A stretch of DNA of 64,000 bases from Nitrospirillum iridis (GCF_014205765.1 NZ_JACIIZ010000022.1:29467-93466); one strand, 5' to 3'; positions 51,833-61,646 are shown, counted from the first letter of the stretch. Program-made: numbers and translations. Notes: generated by a model from the sequence alone, not told the origin.

Positions 51833-53272
51833 GTGGCCCGAAACACCAACCGCTATGTCTGCCAAAGCTGCGGCACCTCCCATCCCAAATGGGGTGGCCG
51901 CTGCGAGGGGTGTGGCGCCTGGAACACCCTGATGGAGGAAGCGGCCCCCGAGGCGGCGCCCAAGGGCCTGGGCAACAAGGTGCAGGGCCGCCGGCTGGAA
52001 TTCGTCGAGCTGTCGGGCGTGTCGGAGCAGTCGCCCCGCCGCATGACCCACATCCAGGAGTTCGACCGGGTCTGCGGCGGCGGCCTGGTGCACGGGTCCG
52101 CCTTGCTGGTGGGCGGCGATCCCGGCATCGGCAAGTCCACCCTGCTGCTGCAGGTCATCTGCCGCCTGGCCCAGGGCACGTCCTGCGCCTACATTTCCGG
52201 CGAAGAGGCGGTGGACCAGGTGCGCATGCGGGCATTGCGTTTAGGCCTGGCGGCGGCGCCGGTTAACCTGGCAGCGGCCACCAACGTGCGTGACATCGTG
52301 GCATCGTTGGACGCGGCGGACGGCCCACGCGTGGCGGTGATCGACAGTATCCAGACCATGTATGTCGACACGCTGGACAGCGCGCCGGGCACCGTGGCCC
52401 AGGTCCGCGCCTCCGCCTCGGAGCTGATCCGCGTGGCCAAGCGCCGGGGCATCACCCTGCTGATCGTGGGCCACGTGACCAAGGACGGCCAGATCGCCGG
52501 CCCCCGCGTGCTGGAGCACATGGTGGACACGGTGCTTTATTTCGAGGGCGAGCGTGGGCACCAGTTCCGCATCCTGCGGGCGGTGAAGAACCGCTTTGGC
52601 GCCACCGACGAGATCGGCGTGTTCGAGATGGCGGAGGATGGCCTGCGCGAGGTGGCCAACCCGTCGGAGATTTTCCTGGCGGAACGGCGGGGCGATGTCA
52701 CCGGCACCGCCGTCTTCGCCGGCATGGAAGGCACGCGCCCGGTGCTGATGGAGGTTCAGGCCCTGGTCGCCCCCTCCCCCCTGGGCACGCCGCGCCGCGC
52801 CGTGGTGGGTTGGGACACGGCGCGCCTGGCCATGGTCATGGCGGTGCTGGAGGCGCGCTGCGGCCTCGCCATCGGGGCCAATGACGTGTATCTGAACGTC
52901 GCCGGCGGCCTGAAGGTCACGGAACCGGCGGCGGATCTGGCGGTGGCCGCCGCGCTGGTCTCCTCCCTGACGGGGGAACCGGTGCCGGCCGACGCGGTGG
53001 TATATGGGGAGATTGGGTTGTCGGGGGAAATCCGGGCGGTCAGCCAGGCGGAGACGCGGCTGAAGGAAGCGGCCAAGCTGGGCTTCGGCACGGCGCTGGT
53101 GCCCAGCCGGCGCAAGGGTGGCAGCGGCGAGGACGCGCTGCGGCGCATCGAGTTGCAGCACCTGTCGGACCTGCTGCCCCTGTTCCAGGCAGCACCCTCG
53201 CAGAAGAATCCGCCCCCCGGCAACGTACCGCCCAAGAACACGCCCAGGGCCGTCTCCGGCGGGCGGGGTTAA
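51833..53272 (+). CDS. radA: DNA repair protein RadA
   Basis: A 479-residue protein. The N-terminal zinc finger (CQSCGTSHPKWGGRCEGCG) is followed by a RecA-like ATPase with Walker A GGDPGIGKST, Walker B VAVIDSIQTMY, the RadA-specific KNRFG motif and a C-terminal Lon-protease-like domain. It promotes branch migration in recombinational repair. The start is GTG 51833 with AGGAAG about 10 bases upstream. cvpA follows after six bases. Confidence 0.96.
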   Translation: MARNTNRYVCQSCGTSHPKWGGRCEGCGAWNTLMEEAAPEAAPKGLGNKVQGRRLEFVELSGVSEQSPRRMTHIQEFDRVCGGGLVHGSALLVGGDPGIGKSTLLLQVICRLAQGTSCAYISGEEAVDQVRMRALRLGLAAAPVNLAAATNVRDIVASLDAADGPRVAVIDSIQTMYVDTLDSAPGTVAQVRASASELIRVAKRRGITLLIVGHVTKDGQIAGPRVLEHMVDTVLYFEGERGHQFRILRAVKNRFGATDEIGVFEMAEDGLREVANPSEIFLAERRGDVTGTAVFAGMEGTRPVLMEVQALVAPSPLGTPRRAVVGWDTARLAMVMAVLEARCGLAIGANDVYLNVAGGLKVTEPAADLAVAAALVSSLTGEPVPADAVVYGEIGLSGEIRAVSQAETRLKEAAKLGFGTALVPSRRKGGSGEDALRRIELQHLSDLLPLFQAAPSQKNPPPGNVPPKNTPRAVSGGRG

Positions 53273-53278
53273 GGCATC

Positions 53279-53977
53279 ATGGATATCAACGGACTGAACC
53301 CGCTGGACATCGCCGTCGTCATCATCGTCGTCCTGTCGGCCCTGCTGGCCTTCGCCCGCGGTTTCGTGCGCGAGGTGCTGTCGATCGGCGCCTGGGTTGG
53401 GGCGGCCTTGGTGACACTGTATGCCTTCCCCCTGGTCAAGCCCTTCGTGCGCGCCCATATCGAACGACAGATGATTGCCGACGGTGTCGCCATCATCGCC
53501 CTGTTCGTGGCGGCGCTGCTGGTGTTCCAGATGGTCTGCCACACGCTGGCCGGCCGGGTCAGCGACAGCGCCCTGTCGGCCATCGACCGGTCGCTGGGCT
53601 TCGGATTCGGGGTGGTGCGCGGCGCCGTGCTGGTCAGCCTGGGCTATATGCTGATGGGCTACATCTGGCCGGACAACAAGCCCGACTGGCTGCGCGACGC
53701 GCGCACCCGGCCGGCGCTGGAGGCCGGGGCGGATATGTTGCGCACGCTGGCGCCATCCGACCTGCGCCACGAGGGTGAAGGACGTATCGATGCCGCCCGG
53801 ATGGAAGCCGAGCGGGCCCTGGCCGCCAAGCAGGACTTGGAACGGCTTCAAACCCCGGCGATCACCCCTGCGGTGAACGCGGGTGCGAAGCCCGGTGAAC
53901 AGGGCTATAACGACCGCGAACGCACGGGGCTTGATCAGTTGATCGAGAATTCCGTCGATAAGAGGAAGCCGGAGTAA
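53279..53977 (+). CDS. cvpA: CvpA family membrane protein
   Basis: A 232-residue inner-membrane protein with about four hydrophobic segments in the first 150 residues, beginning with LDIAVVIIVVLSALLAFARG and containing the family segment GFVREVLSIGAWVGA. The C-terminal 80 residues are hydrophilic. CvpA was named for colicin V production; its true role is envelope-related and unsettled. It lies between radA and purF, the usual alphaproteobacterial order, 65 bases before purF. Confidence 0.9.
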   Translation: MDINGLNPLDIAVVIIVVLSALLAFARGFVREVLSIGAWVGAALVTLYAFPLVKPFVRAHIERQMIADGVAIIALFVAALLVFQMVCHTLAGRVSDSALSAIDRSLGFGFGVVRGAVLVSLGYMLMGYIWPDNKPDWLRDARTRPALEAGADMLRTLAPSDLRHEGEGRIDAARMEAERALAAKQDLERLQTPAITPAVNAGAKPGEQGYNDRERTGLDQLIENSVDKRKPE

Positions 53978-54042
53978 GCCGGCGGCCTCGAAGCAGGACC
54001 GCAACGTACCAACCTCGCGCGAAAGGCGCCCGGTGACCGCTC

Positions 54043-55497
54043 ATGCTGACCACGAACCCCTTCGACGACGACAAGTTGCGTGAGGAATGCGGCGTCTTTG
54101 GCATTCTGGGCGCCACCGACGCGGCAGCCCTGGTGGCGCTGGGCCTGCATGCGCTGCAACACCGCGGCCAGGAATCGGCCGGCATCGTCGCATTCGACGG
54201 GGAGCATTTCGGGGTTCACCGCGCCCTGGGCCAGGTCGGCGACAATTTCAGCTCCGAAGCCGTCATGCGGCCTCTGAAGGGTAACGCCGCCATCGGCCAC
54301 GTGCGCTACGCCACCACCGGCGACACGGCACTGCGCAACGTGCAGCCCCTGTTCGCCGATTTTGAGTTTGGCGGATTCGGCCTGGCGCACAACGGCAACC
54401 TGACCAACGCCATGTCGTTGCGCCGTCAGCTGGTGCGCCGCGGCTGCCTGTTCCAATCCACCACCGATACCGAGGTCATCGTCCATCTGATGGCGACTGC
54501 CCGTGGCGGCAGCGTCATCGACCGCATGGTGGAAGCGCTGCGCCAGGTCGAGGGCGCCTATTCCCTGGTCGCCATGGCCAAGGACCAGATCATCGGCGTG
54601 CGTGACCCGCGCGGCGTGCGGCCGCTGGTGCTGGGCATGCTGGGGGACGCGCCCGTGCTGGCGTCGGAGACCTGCGCCCTGGACATCATCGGCGCCGACT
54701 TCGTGCGTGATATCGAGCCGGGCGAAATGGTCGTCCTGACGGCCTCGGGCGTGCAGAGCCTGCGCCCCTTCCAACCGGAAAAAAGCCGCTTCTGCATCTT
54801 TGAGTACATCTACTTCGCGCGACCCGACAGCCTGGTGGAAGGTTCCAGCGTCTACAAGGTGCGCAAGGCGATCGGCGCGCACCTGGCCCAGGAAAGCCAC
54901 GTCGACGCCGACGTGATCATCCCGGTGCCGGATAGCGGCGTGCCGGCCGCCATCGGCTATGCCGAGGAAAGCCAGATTCCGTTCGAGCTGGGCATCATCC
55001 GCAACCACTATGTCGGCCGCACCTTCATCCAGCCGACGGACAAGATCCGTCACCTGGGCGTGAAGCTGAAGCACAACGCCAACCGGCACTACATCCAGGG
55101 CAAGCGCGTCATCCTGGTGGACGACAGCATCGTGCGCGGCACCACGTCGGTGAAGATCGTGGAGATGATGCGGGCCGCCGGCGCCAAGGAGGTGCACATG
55201 CGCATCTCCAGCCCGCCCACCCGGCATTCCTGCTTCTATGGCATCGACACGCCCGAGAAGGAGAAGCTGCTGGCCCATAAGCTGTCGGTGGAAGAGATGA
55301 ACCGCTACATCGGTTCGGACAGCCTGGCTTTCATTTCCAATGACGGCCTGTACAAGGCGCTGGGCCACGCTGGCCGTGACGCGGGCGGCCCGCAATATTG
55401 CGACGCCTGCTTCACCGGCGACTATCCCATCCCGCTGACCGACTACGAAGGCACGCCCGGGGGCGAGGTCGCCTTCCTGGCCGAGCGTCGGGCCTGA
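54043..55497 (+). CDS. purF: Amidophosphoribosyltransferase
   Basis: A 484-residue enzyme for the first committed step of purine synthesis (PRPP plus glutamine to phosphoribosylamine). The propeptide ends before Cys of REECGVFGILG, the N-terminal nucleophile of the glutaminase half. The PRTase half has the PRPP motif VILVDDSIVRGTTS. Cysteines near the C-terminus (FYGID, PQYCDACFTGDYP) match the Fe-S or zinc-like type of this enzyme. A strong terminator follows. Confidence 0.96.
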   Translation: MLTTNPFDDDKLREECGVFGILGATDAAALVALGLHALQHRGQESAGIVAFDGEHFGVHRALGQVGDNFSSEAVMRPLKGNAAIGHVRYATTGDTALRNVQPLFADFEFGGFGLAHNGNLTNAMSLRRQLVRRGCLFQSTTDTEVIVHLMATARGGSVIDRMVEALRQVEGAYSLVAMAKDQIIGVRDPRGVRPLVLGMLGDAPVLASETCALDIIGADFVRDIEPGEMVVLTASGVQSLRPFQPEKSRFCIFEYIYFARPDSLVEGSSVYKVRKAIGAHLAQESHVDADVIIPVPDSGVPAAIGYAEESQIPFELGIIRNHYVGRTFIQPTDKIRHLGVKLKHNANRHYIQGKRVILVDDSIVRGTTSVKIVEMMRAAGAKEVHMRISSPPTRHSCFYGIDTPEKEKLLAHKLSVEEMNRYIGSDSLAFISNDGLYKALGHAGRDAGGPQYCDACFTGDYPIPLTDYEGTPGGEVAFLAERRA

Positions 55498-55554
55498 TCG
55501 TCACGCACCAGGCTTTGCCGGGGCGGGCTCCCCCCGGGCTGAGTACCTTGCGAC

Positions 55555-55590
55555 AAAACGCCCCCGGAAGCGCCCCTTCCGGGGGCGTTT
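55555..55590 (+). terminator. Rho-independent terminator after purF
   Basis: AAAACGCCCCCGGAAG pairs with CTTCCGGGGGCGTTT around a short loop (CGCC), a perfect GC-rich stem of about 15 pairs with flanking A and T runs. It may also serve the convergent gene downstream. Confidence 0.9.
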
Positions 55591-55641
55591 CGATTCCCCC
55601 ACAGCCATGGCGCTCGCCAGGCCCCGCGGGCCCTGACCGCC

Positions 55642-56127
55642 CTATTTTCGGGGCTCCAAGCCGGCGCCCGCGTCAGCCTCCGCGAGATGCCAATCCAGAG
55701 ATTCCATGCCCGGCGGCAACACGTCATGCCCCGATGCCCAAGCAAAACCCTGTCGCATATCGGTGAAATGTCGCAGATCATATCTCTGGATATAGACACG
55801 AGCCAAGCTGACCAGAAACCTCTGTCCCGCGTTATAGCTTACGATGGAGACGCGAGCGCCATCCTTATCTGGCGGCCATCTAGGCTGCGTCACAACGCCC
55901 CTATTATTTATTAAATTTGCCATCCTCCCCAAGGAAGAGTGATGGATATCACCAATAAATGATCGAAGATCAACCACACAATTCCATGATCGATCAACCT
56001 CGGATCTGCGCATGATTTTTGCGATGTGCTCCGTTATTTCAACACCATCTATATCACCACTATAGATGATGCAAATTAGCCGCAGATCAGGAAAAAGGCG
56101 GTAATCAGCCCTATGCATAGACGCCAT
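55642..56127 (-). CDS. Uncharacterised small protein, paralogue of the gene at 49574-50020
   Basis: A 161-residue soluble protein of unknown function. It carries the same motif series as the protein at 49574-50020: VVDLRSFIGDI, SIVSYNAGQRFLVSLARVYI and DLRHFTDMRQGFAWASG, with an N-terminal LRLICIIYSGDIDGVEI strand-helix pattern. The two copies bracket the amidohydrolase-radA-cvpA-purF segment. The coding sequence and the 200 bases upstream are clearly more AT-rich than their neighbours, which hints at a different origin. It is convergent with purF. Confidence 0.75.
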   Translation of the reverse strand: MASMHRADYRLFPDLRLICIIYSGDIDGVEITEHIAKIMRRSEVDRSWNCVVDLRSFIGDIHHSSLGRMANLINNRGVVTQPRWPPDKDGARVSIVSYNAGQRFLVSLARVYIQRYDLRHFTDMRQGFAWASGHDVLPPGMESLDWHLAEADAGAGLEPRK

Positions 56128-56539
56128 CCTGCCTCAATAGGCATGGGCTCCGACCCACTGTCTTAAAGCAGATTGGACGTTGCGATCAGGTCCAGGAGCC
56201 TTATTCTATCTAGTCTTAATGAAACTTTTACCTGAACGGATGTACCACTCAGGGGAAACATTATGTGTACCTGAATTTTGGGGGACTACCGGCCTGCTTC
56301 ATCCGATACGAGAGCCTGAACGCAGCCGCGCCACAGCCGTGACCGCCCGCGGACTATCCCAGGCGGCTCCTAGCCTGTCCGCCAAGCCTAGGCCCCGTTC
56401 CCGCGGAACGTTTCAATCCCCCATCGCGGCAGTGCCTTGGGCGACATCCCCATGCCGCCCCGGACACCGGCGGCCCTGCGTGGCCCCATGACATCAGGAG
56501 TGGTCAAGGAGTGTTTCGACTGAACGCGAAATTGAAGAT
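56128..56539. other. Intergenic stretch without a supported gene
   Basis: Short frames exist on both strands, but none has a ribosome site or recognisable protein. The first 150 bases are AT-rich and should hold the promoter of the minus-strand small protein. The remainder is the long leader of the repressor gene. Confidence 0.5.
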
Positions 56540-56580
56540 GGCACGTTTTTTCGTGCCGATGAAGCACAAAATTTCGTGCC
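56540..56580. promoter_or_regulatory. Pair of operator-like palindromes before the CI-like repressor gene
   Basis: Site 1 (56540-56557) is GGCACG-TTTTTT-CGTGCC with perfect six-base arms. Site 2 (56564-56579) is GCAC-A-AAATTT-C-GTGC, and with its flanking C repeats the half-site CGTGCC. The centres are 23 bases apart. They lie about 100 bases upstream of the repressor start, fitting autoregulatory operators. Confidence 0.6.
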
Positions 56581-56677
56581 ATCCCCTTTCCTGTGCCCGC
56601 ACGCCACCGTCCCCCCTCGCCCGCCCGGGGCTTGGCGTTCCCACCATCCTTCGCCCGCAAGGGCTGAGCGGGGCGTC

Positions 56678-57127
56678 ATGACGAGACTGAAGGATAGGCT
56701 ACGCCAAGTCCGGGAACATTTGGGGGAAACGCAGAAAAGCATGTCCGCCCGGTTCTCCCTGGGAGTGAACACCTGGCAAGGTTATGAGCGCCTGGGCAAG
56801 TTACCCAAAGGCGAGACCTTGGCCCAATTGCTGGAACTGGACATTTCGGTGGACTGGCTGCTAACGGGTCACGGCAACATGCACCTGACGGGCAATCGCC
56901 GGGGACTGGATGCGGCGCTGCTGGGCCATATCATCGACGGCGTCCTGGCATTGCACGTCCCGGACGGCCTGCGGCCCATGCCCTCAGAACAGGGCCAACT
57001 GATCAGCCGCATCTATGACCGGCTGGTCGCCATCCCGGACGAACGGGAAAGGCGCGGCGCTCTTCGCTACGCGCTGGAGCAGACGCGGGAAGACCTGTTC
57101 GGGCCGGTACCGGGAGCGGCCCCTTAA
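56678..57127 (+). CDS. Phage CI repressor-like HTH protein
   Basis: A 149-residue protein. Residues 4-65 form a CI/XRE-type helix-turn-helix (RLRQVREHLGETQKSMSARF, then VNTWQGYERLGKLPKGETL) ending in the DISVDWLLTGHGNM segment typical of phage repressor N-domains. The C-terminal 80 residues are not a recognisable S24 peptidase, so RecA-stimulated self-cleavage is not expected. I choose ATG 56678 because the upstream part of the frame is Pro- and His-rich and unlike a protein. No other phage genes are nearby, so it may be a prophage remnant or a domesticated regulator. It is convergent with the next gene, five bases apart. Confidence 0.78.
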   Translation: MTRLKDRLRQVREHLGETQKSMSARFSLGVNTWQGYERLGKLPKGETLAQLLELDISVDWLLTGHGNMHLTGNRRGLDAALLGHIIDGVLALHVPDGLRPMPSEQGQLISRIYDRLVAIPDERERRGALRYALEQTREDLFGPVPGAAP

Positions 57128-57132
57128 GCGCG

Positions 57133-57774
57133 TCAGGTCGGCGCCGGCTTCACGGCCACGATGGGCGGTAGAGTGGTCACGCCCAGGCCCAGGGCGCGCA
57201 GCGCTGCGTCATCCCGTGGTTTCGCGGCCCCCCCCGCCTGGCGCAGGGCTTCCAGGTCTATCCCCGTTGTCCGCCGCACCCGATCAACCACCGACGGGGG
57301 AGCGTCCGGGCCAGCGGCAAAATCGAAGACGGCCTCCGGCGTCACCAGGCGTTTGGGTGCTGCCGCCAGCCACCAGACACAGGGGCCGGCACAGGGGCCG
57401 TCGACAATGACGGTCATACCGCGGTCGACGATGGTCTGGACCAGTTCCGCGGCCGCCTGCGGGTCGCTGCCGCCCCGCGACCACACCACCAGCGTCTGGG
57501 CGTCCACGGTGTTGATGCGGGCCAAGGCGTCCTTGATCATGGCCGGCTTGGCGTCACCATGGGCGCAGATCAGCTTTTCACCCCCCACACCCACGCCCGA
57601 GCCATGCGCATTGGGCCGGTGGCCGTAACTCCAGCAATTCAGCACCTGCTGAATGATGGGGTCGGTGTCGGCCGGGCGAGCCGGCGGCAGGAAATCGGCG
57701 CGGGCCGGCGGGCCGCCGGCGGCCAGCGCCAACAGAACGCCCAGAGCCAAGGCTATACGGGACAGAGAAGCCAT
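57133..57774 (-). CDS. Secreted ClpP-like protein of unknown function
   Basis: A 213-residue protein with a signal peptide (MASLSRIALALGVLLALAAG, cleavage near ARA). The middle (VVWSRGGSDPQAAAELVQTI, then TVIVDGPCAGPCVWWLAA) follows the pattern of periplasmic ClpP/crotonase-like proteins (COG3904 type), in which a CASAC motif carries the nucleophilic Ser. Here that position reads CAGPC, with no Ser, so protease activity is doubtful. Two cysteines may form a disulfide. It lies 119 bases downstream of ppx on the same strand. Confidence 0.6.
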   Translation of the reverse strand: MASLSRIALALGVLLALAAGGPPARADFLPPARPADTDPIIQQVLNCWSYGHRPNAHGSGVGVGGEKLICAHGDAKPAMIKDALARINTVDAQTLVVWSRGGSDPQAAAELVQTIVDRGMTVIVDGPCAGPCVWWLAAAPKRLVTPEAVFDFAAGPDAPPSVVDRVRRTTGIDLEALRQAGGAAKPRDDAALRALGLGVTTLPPIVAVKPAPT

Positions 57775-57893
57775 CGTGCGCGGTCCAGACAGGGATAGGG
57801 CAAACGGAACTGACCTTATATGGGGCGAAGCCCCGGTATTCCAACGGAAAGCCCCTTGCCTGGCTGTCGATCGCTCCGCCAGCGATATCCGTA

Positions 57894-59429
57894 TCAGGCG
57901 CCGGTTTCCGCCAGCGTGGGCCCCTGCTGCACCACCACCGAGCCCTTGCGCCCCAGGGCCTTGGCCAGACCGTCCAGGCGGCGCTGAACGGCATCACCAT
58001 CCAGCATGGCGGCATCCCGAGGCAGCATCAGGGTCAGCGTGTCCGCCGTCAGGCGCAAGGCCGTGCGCTGCAACAGCGTGGCGGCGCCCCCGGTCAGGGT
58101 ATGGGCCAGACGCAACGCCAAACCCACGATGAGCGCCCGGCTCAGCTGCGCTTCCGACAACAGGGTGCGGGTCAGCCCCAGGGGTTGCCCCTCCGTCGTT
58201 CCGGAATACCGGACGAAGGAGGCCAGCGCCAGGAAAGCGCGCTCGGCATGGTCGGCGCCGGCGAAGGGCATGCGCAGCACCCGCAGGTAGGCATGCTCCG
58301 CCCGGTAATCGGGATGTTCCGACCAGCCCAGGTCGGACAGCAGGCAGGCGGCGGTGCGCAGCCGGCCGGCGGACTCGTCCTCACCGGCGAACAAGGGGGC
58401 CGTCCATTGCGTCAGGGTGGCGGCCTCGCCAAAACGGCCCAGGCGTTCGGCCACCTGCGTGCAGCTGTCGATCAGCGGATCGCGCCGGCGCTCCTCCGCC
58501 GACAACTGGTCGAACAGGAAGCCTTCGCGCAAACCATAGGCGGAGAAGACGACGTTGGAGGGTTGCACCGTGCGCAGCAGGCGCTCCATCACCAGCGCCG
58601 CCATGGGCAACGTCTCCAATCGGCGACGGGAGACGCCCGGCATCTTTTCCAGCGACGCCCGGCTCTGCCGCCCGACCAGCCCGGCGAAATCAGCCATCAT
58701 CCGGGCATCGACCACGTAATGGTGGATGATGTGCAGCGGATGCCCGGTCTGCTCCATATGCATCTTGGCCAGGGCGCGCCAGCCACCGCCCACCGGGTGG
58801 AACTCCCGCCCCCGGCCATCCAATGCCCAGGGCAGCTTGGCGAGTTGCGTGTCGATCAGCTTGGTGGCCGAGCCTGGCTTGCCGTCCACCGCCTCGATCA
58901 GGCGCAACGGCCCCAGCGGCAGCGTGGCCTGGCGGCCAATGGCGCCCTTGTCCAGGGTGACCAGTTCCAGGCTGCCGCCGCCCAAATCCCCCATCAGGCC
59001 GTCAGCGCCGGGAGTGCCCGACAGCACGCCCATGGCGGACAGCCGCGCCTCCTCCTCCCCCGCCAGCACGGTGACGGGGATGCCGGTCAACGCCTCGACA
59101 TCCGCCACGAACTTGGCGCCGTCCTTGGCGTCGCGCACGGCGGCGGTGGCCAGGATGTCCACCCGGCCCACCTGCATGCCCTCGATCAGGCGGCGGAAGC
59201 GCGCCAAGTTGGACAACGCCAGCTTGACGCCATCGGGATGCAGCTTGCCCGTCTTTTCCACCGACCGGCCCAGGCCGCACATGATCTTCTCGTTGAAGAT
59301 GGCGATGGGCGACCGCTCCAGGCGATCATAGACCACCACCCGCATGGAGTTGGAACCGATGTCGATGACCGCCAGGCGATCAGTGCCGGCATGGCGGTCC
59401 GGGGCGGGTCGGTCAAACTTTACGGGCAT
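57894..59429 (-). CDS. ppx: Exopolyphosphatase (Ppx/GppA family)
   Basis: A 511-residue protein of the actin-like ASKHA fold. Phosphate-binding motifs are AVIDIGSNSMRVVVYD near the N-terminus and LMGDLGGGSLELVTL further on; GEEEARLSAMGVL is also typical. A C-terminal HD-like domain accounts for the length. The family removes phosphate from polyphosphate ends or hydrolyses pppGpp. It starts 30 bases after ppk on the same strand, so the two form a polyphosphate operon. Confidence 0.93.
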   Translation of the reverse strand: MPVKFDRPAPDRHAGTDRLAVIDIGSNSMRVVVYDRLERSPIAIFNEKIMCGLGRSVEKTGKLHPDGVKLALSNLARFRRLIEGMQVGRVDILATAAVRDAKDGAKFVADVEALTGIPVTVLAGEEEARLSAMGVLSGTPGADGLMGDLGGGSLELVTLDKGAIGRQATLPLGPLRLIEAVDGKPGSATKLIDTQLAKLPWALDGRGREFHPVGGGWRALAKMHMEQTGHPLHIIHHYVVDARMMADFAGLVGRQSRASLEKMPGVSRRRLETLPMAALVMERLLRTVQPSNVVFSAYGLREGFLFDQLSAEERRRDPLIDSCTQVAERLGRFGEAATLTQWTAPLFAGEDESAGRLRTAACLLSDLGWSEHPDYRAEHAYLRVLRMPFAGADHAERAFLALASFVRYSGTTEGQPLGLTRTLLSEAQLSRALIVGLALRLAHTLTGGAATLLQRTALRLTADTLTLMLPRDAAMLDGDAVQRRLDGLAKALGRKGSVVVQQGPTLAETGA

Positions 59430-59459
59430 GGGATTCCGGAACGGGCTGGAACAAGGCGG

Positions 59460-61646
59460 TTAGTCGGCGCGCTTGGCCGCCTTCGCGGCCTGCTTCAGCA
59501 ACAGCTTGGCCGGACCCTTGGGGTCCGTGACCGCGCTGCTGCCCCGCCCCGACAAGCTGGGGTTGGTCATGAAGAACGTATGGGCGTTGAAGGCGCCCAG
59601 CGGTGCTTCGACACGATGATACTCGCCATCAGGGCCCAGCCGCCAGCTTTGCGCCTCATCCTTCAGGTTGGCGACCATGATCTGGTCCATCACCTGCCGA
59701 TGGCAGGAGGCGGTCTCGATGGGCACCAGCGTCTCGATACGACGATCGAGGTTGCGCGGCATCCAGTCGGCGGAGGAGATGAAGACCTTGGCCCCCGGGT
59801 GCGGCAGGCCGACACCGTTGCCGAAGCAGATGATGCGGCCATGCTCCAGGAAACGGCCGACGATGCTTTTCACCCGGATGTTTTCCGAGAGCCCCTTGAC
59901 CCCCGGCCGTAGGCAGCAGATGCCACGGATGACCATGTCGATACGGACGCCCTGCTGCGAGGCCTCATACAGCTTGTCGATGATCCGGGCGTCGACCAGG
60001 GAGTTCAGCTTCACCCAGATCTGGGCCGGCCGGCCGGCATGGGCATGGGCGATTTCCGCGTCGATCAGACTGACCAGCCGATCCCGCAAGCCGATGGGGG
60101 CGATCGCGATCTTTTCCAGCGCCTTGGGCGTGGCGTAGCCCGTCATGTAGTTGAACATGTGGGCGGCGTCATGGACCAGCGCCGGATCGCAGGTGAAGAA
60201 GCTGAGGTCGGTGTAGACCTTCGCGGTGATGGGATGATAGTTGCCGGTGCCGAAATGAACATAGGACCGCAGCCCCTTCTGTTCCCGCCGCACCACCAGC
60301 GACACCTTGGCATGGGTCTTGAGGTCGACGAAGCCGTAGACCACCTGCACGCCGGCGCGTTCCAGGTCCCGGGCCCAGCGGATGTTGGCCTCTTCATCGA
60401 AGCGGGCCTTCAGCTCCACCATCGCCGTCACGCTTTTGCCCGCCTCCGCCGCCTCGATCAGGGCGGCGACGATGGGGGAGTTCTTTGAGGTGCGGTAGAG
60501 CGTCTGCTTGATGGCCAGCACCGCCGGGTCCAACGCCGCCTGGCGCAGGAACTGAACCACCACATCGAAGCTTTCGAAGGGATGGTGGACGATGATGTCC
60601 TTGTGCCGGATGGCGGCGAAGCAGTCGCCGCCGAAGTCGCGGATACGCTCCGGGAAACGGGCGTTGTAGGGCTGGAACAGCAGGTCGGGCCGCTCATCGA
60701 TGATCAGCTGCTTGACCTCCGACAGGCCTATCAGGCCGTCCAGGACGAAGACGTCGTCGGTGGGCACGTGCAGTTGGCCGGCCAGGAAATCGCGCAGTTC
60801 GCGCGACATGCCGGCATTGACGCACAGCTGGATGACGCTGCCGCGACGGCGGCGCTTCAGCGCCGATTCGAACGTGCGGACCAGATCTTCCGACTCTTCC
60901 TCGATTTCGATGTCGCTGTCACGCAGCACCCGGAAAAAGCCGTGCCCCTTCAAAGTGAAGGGGGGGAACAGCCGGTCGATGAACAACAGCACCAGCTCTT
61001 CCAGCAGGACGAAGCGGACGTCGTTGCCCGGCAGGCGCACGAAGCGGTCCAGCTGCGCCGGCAACAGCACCAGGGCGTCCAGGTGGATGTTGCGTTCCGG
61101 ATCGAACAGTTGGACGGCCAGCGAGTAGCCGGAATTGGCGATGAAGGGGAAGGGATGCGCGGGATCCACGGCGATGGGCGTCAGCACCGGGAAGATGTCG
61201 TCCAGGAATTTCGCTTCCAGCCAGTCGGTCTCCGACGGCGTCAGTTCCTCCGGATCGATGGCGGCGATACCGGCCTTGGCCAAATCGGCGCGCATCATCA
61301 GCCAGCAGGCCTGCTGCTCGCGCATCAACTCGGCGGCGCGGGCGTTGATGGCGGCCAGCTGCTGCGCCGGCGTCAGGTTGTCGTCGGAGGGCGTGGCCAC
61401 GCCGGCGGTCACCTGCGCCTTCAGCGCGGCGACGCGGACGGTGTAAAACTCATCCAGGTTGCTGGCGGAAATGGACAGGAAGCGCAGGCGCTCCAGCAAC
61501 GGATGCTGGCCGTTGTACGCCTCTTCCAGGACGCGCTGGTTGAAGGCCAGCCACGACAGTTCGCGGTTGATGAACCGGTCCGCCGACGTCATATCGATGG
61601 GGGCGGCCTCAATTTCGCGGGCCGGGGCTTCCAACGCGGTGGACAT
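59460..61646 (-). CDS. ppk: Polyphosphate kinase 1
   Basis: A 728-residue enzyme that makes polyphosphate from ATP. The N domain begins [19 protein letters not shown]. Further signatures are [47 protein letters not shown], and the two histidine-containing motifs [11 protein letters not shown] and [11 protein letters not shown], which carry the phosphorylated His region. The start at ATG 61646 has GAGG five bases upstream. An in-frame ATG at 61700 has no good ribosome site. The frame continues open further upstream across the antisense of the phosphatase gene, which I regard as chance. Confidence 0.94.
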   Translation of the reverse strand: MSTALEAPAREIEAAPIDMTSADRFINRELSWLAFNQRVLEEAYNGQHPLLERLRFLSISASNLDEFYTVRVAALKAQVTAGVATPSDDNLTPAQQLAAINARAAELMREQQACWLMMRADLAKAGIAAIDPEELTPSETDWLEAKFLDDIFPVLTPIAVDPAHPFPFIANSGYSLAVQLFDPERNIHLDALVLLPAQLDRFVRLPGNDVRFVLLEELVLLFIDRLFPPFTLKGHGFFRVLRDSDIEIEEESEDLVRTFESALKRRRRGSVIQLCVNAGMSRELRDFLAGQLHVPTDDVFVLDGLIGLSEVKQLIIDERPDLLFQPYNARFPERIRDFGGDCFAAIRHKDIIVHHPFESFDVVVQFLRQAALDPAVLAIKQTLYRTSKNSPIVAALIEAAEAGKSVTAMVELKARFDEEANIRWARDLERAGVQVVYGFVDLKTHAKVSLVVRREQKGLRSYVHFGTGNYHPITAKVYTDLSFFTCDPALVHDAAHMFNYMTGYATPKALEKIAIAPIGLRDRLVSLIDAEIAHAHAGRPAQIWVKLNSLVDARIIDKLYEASQQGVRIDMVIRGICCLRPGVKGLSENIRVKSIVGRFLEHGRIICFGNGVGLPHPGAKVFISSADWMPRNLDRRIETLVPIETASCHRQVMDQIMVANLKDEAQSWRLGPDGEYHRVEAPLGAFNAHTFFMTNPSLSGRGSSAVTDPKGPAKLLLKQAAKAAKRAD

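Noticed and set aside
56180..56491. 103-codon plus-strand frame between the second small paralogue and the repressor
   Set aside because: No ribosome site and no protein-like pattern; the second half is Arg/Pro-rich read-through of GC-rich DNA.
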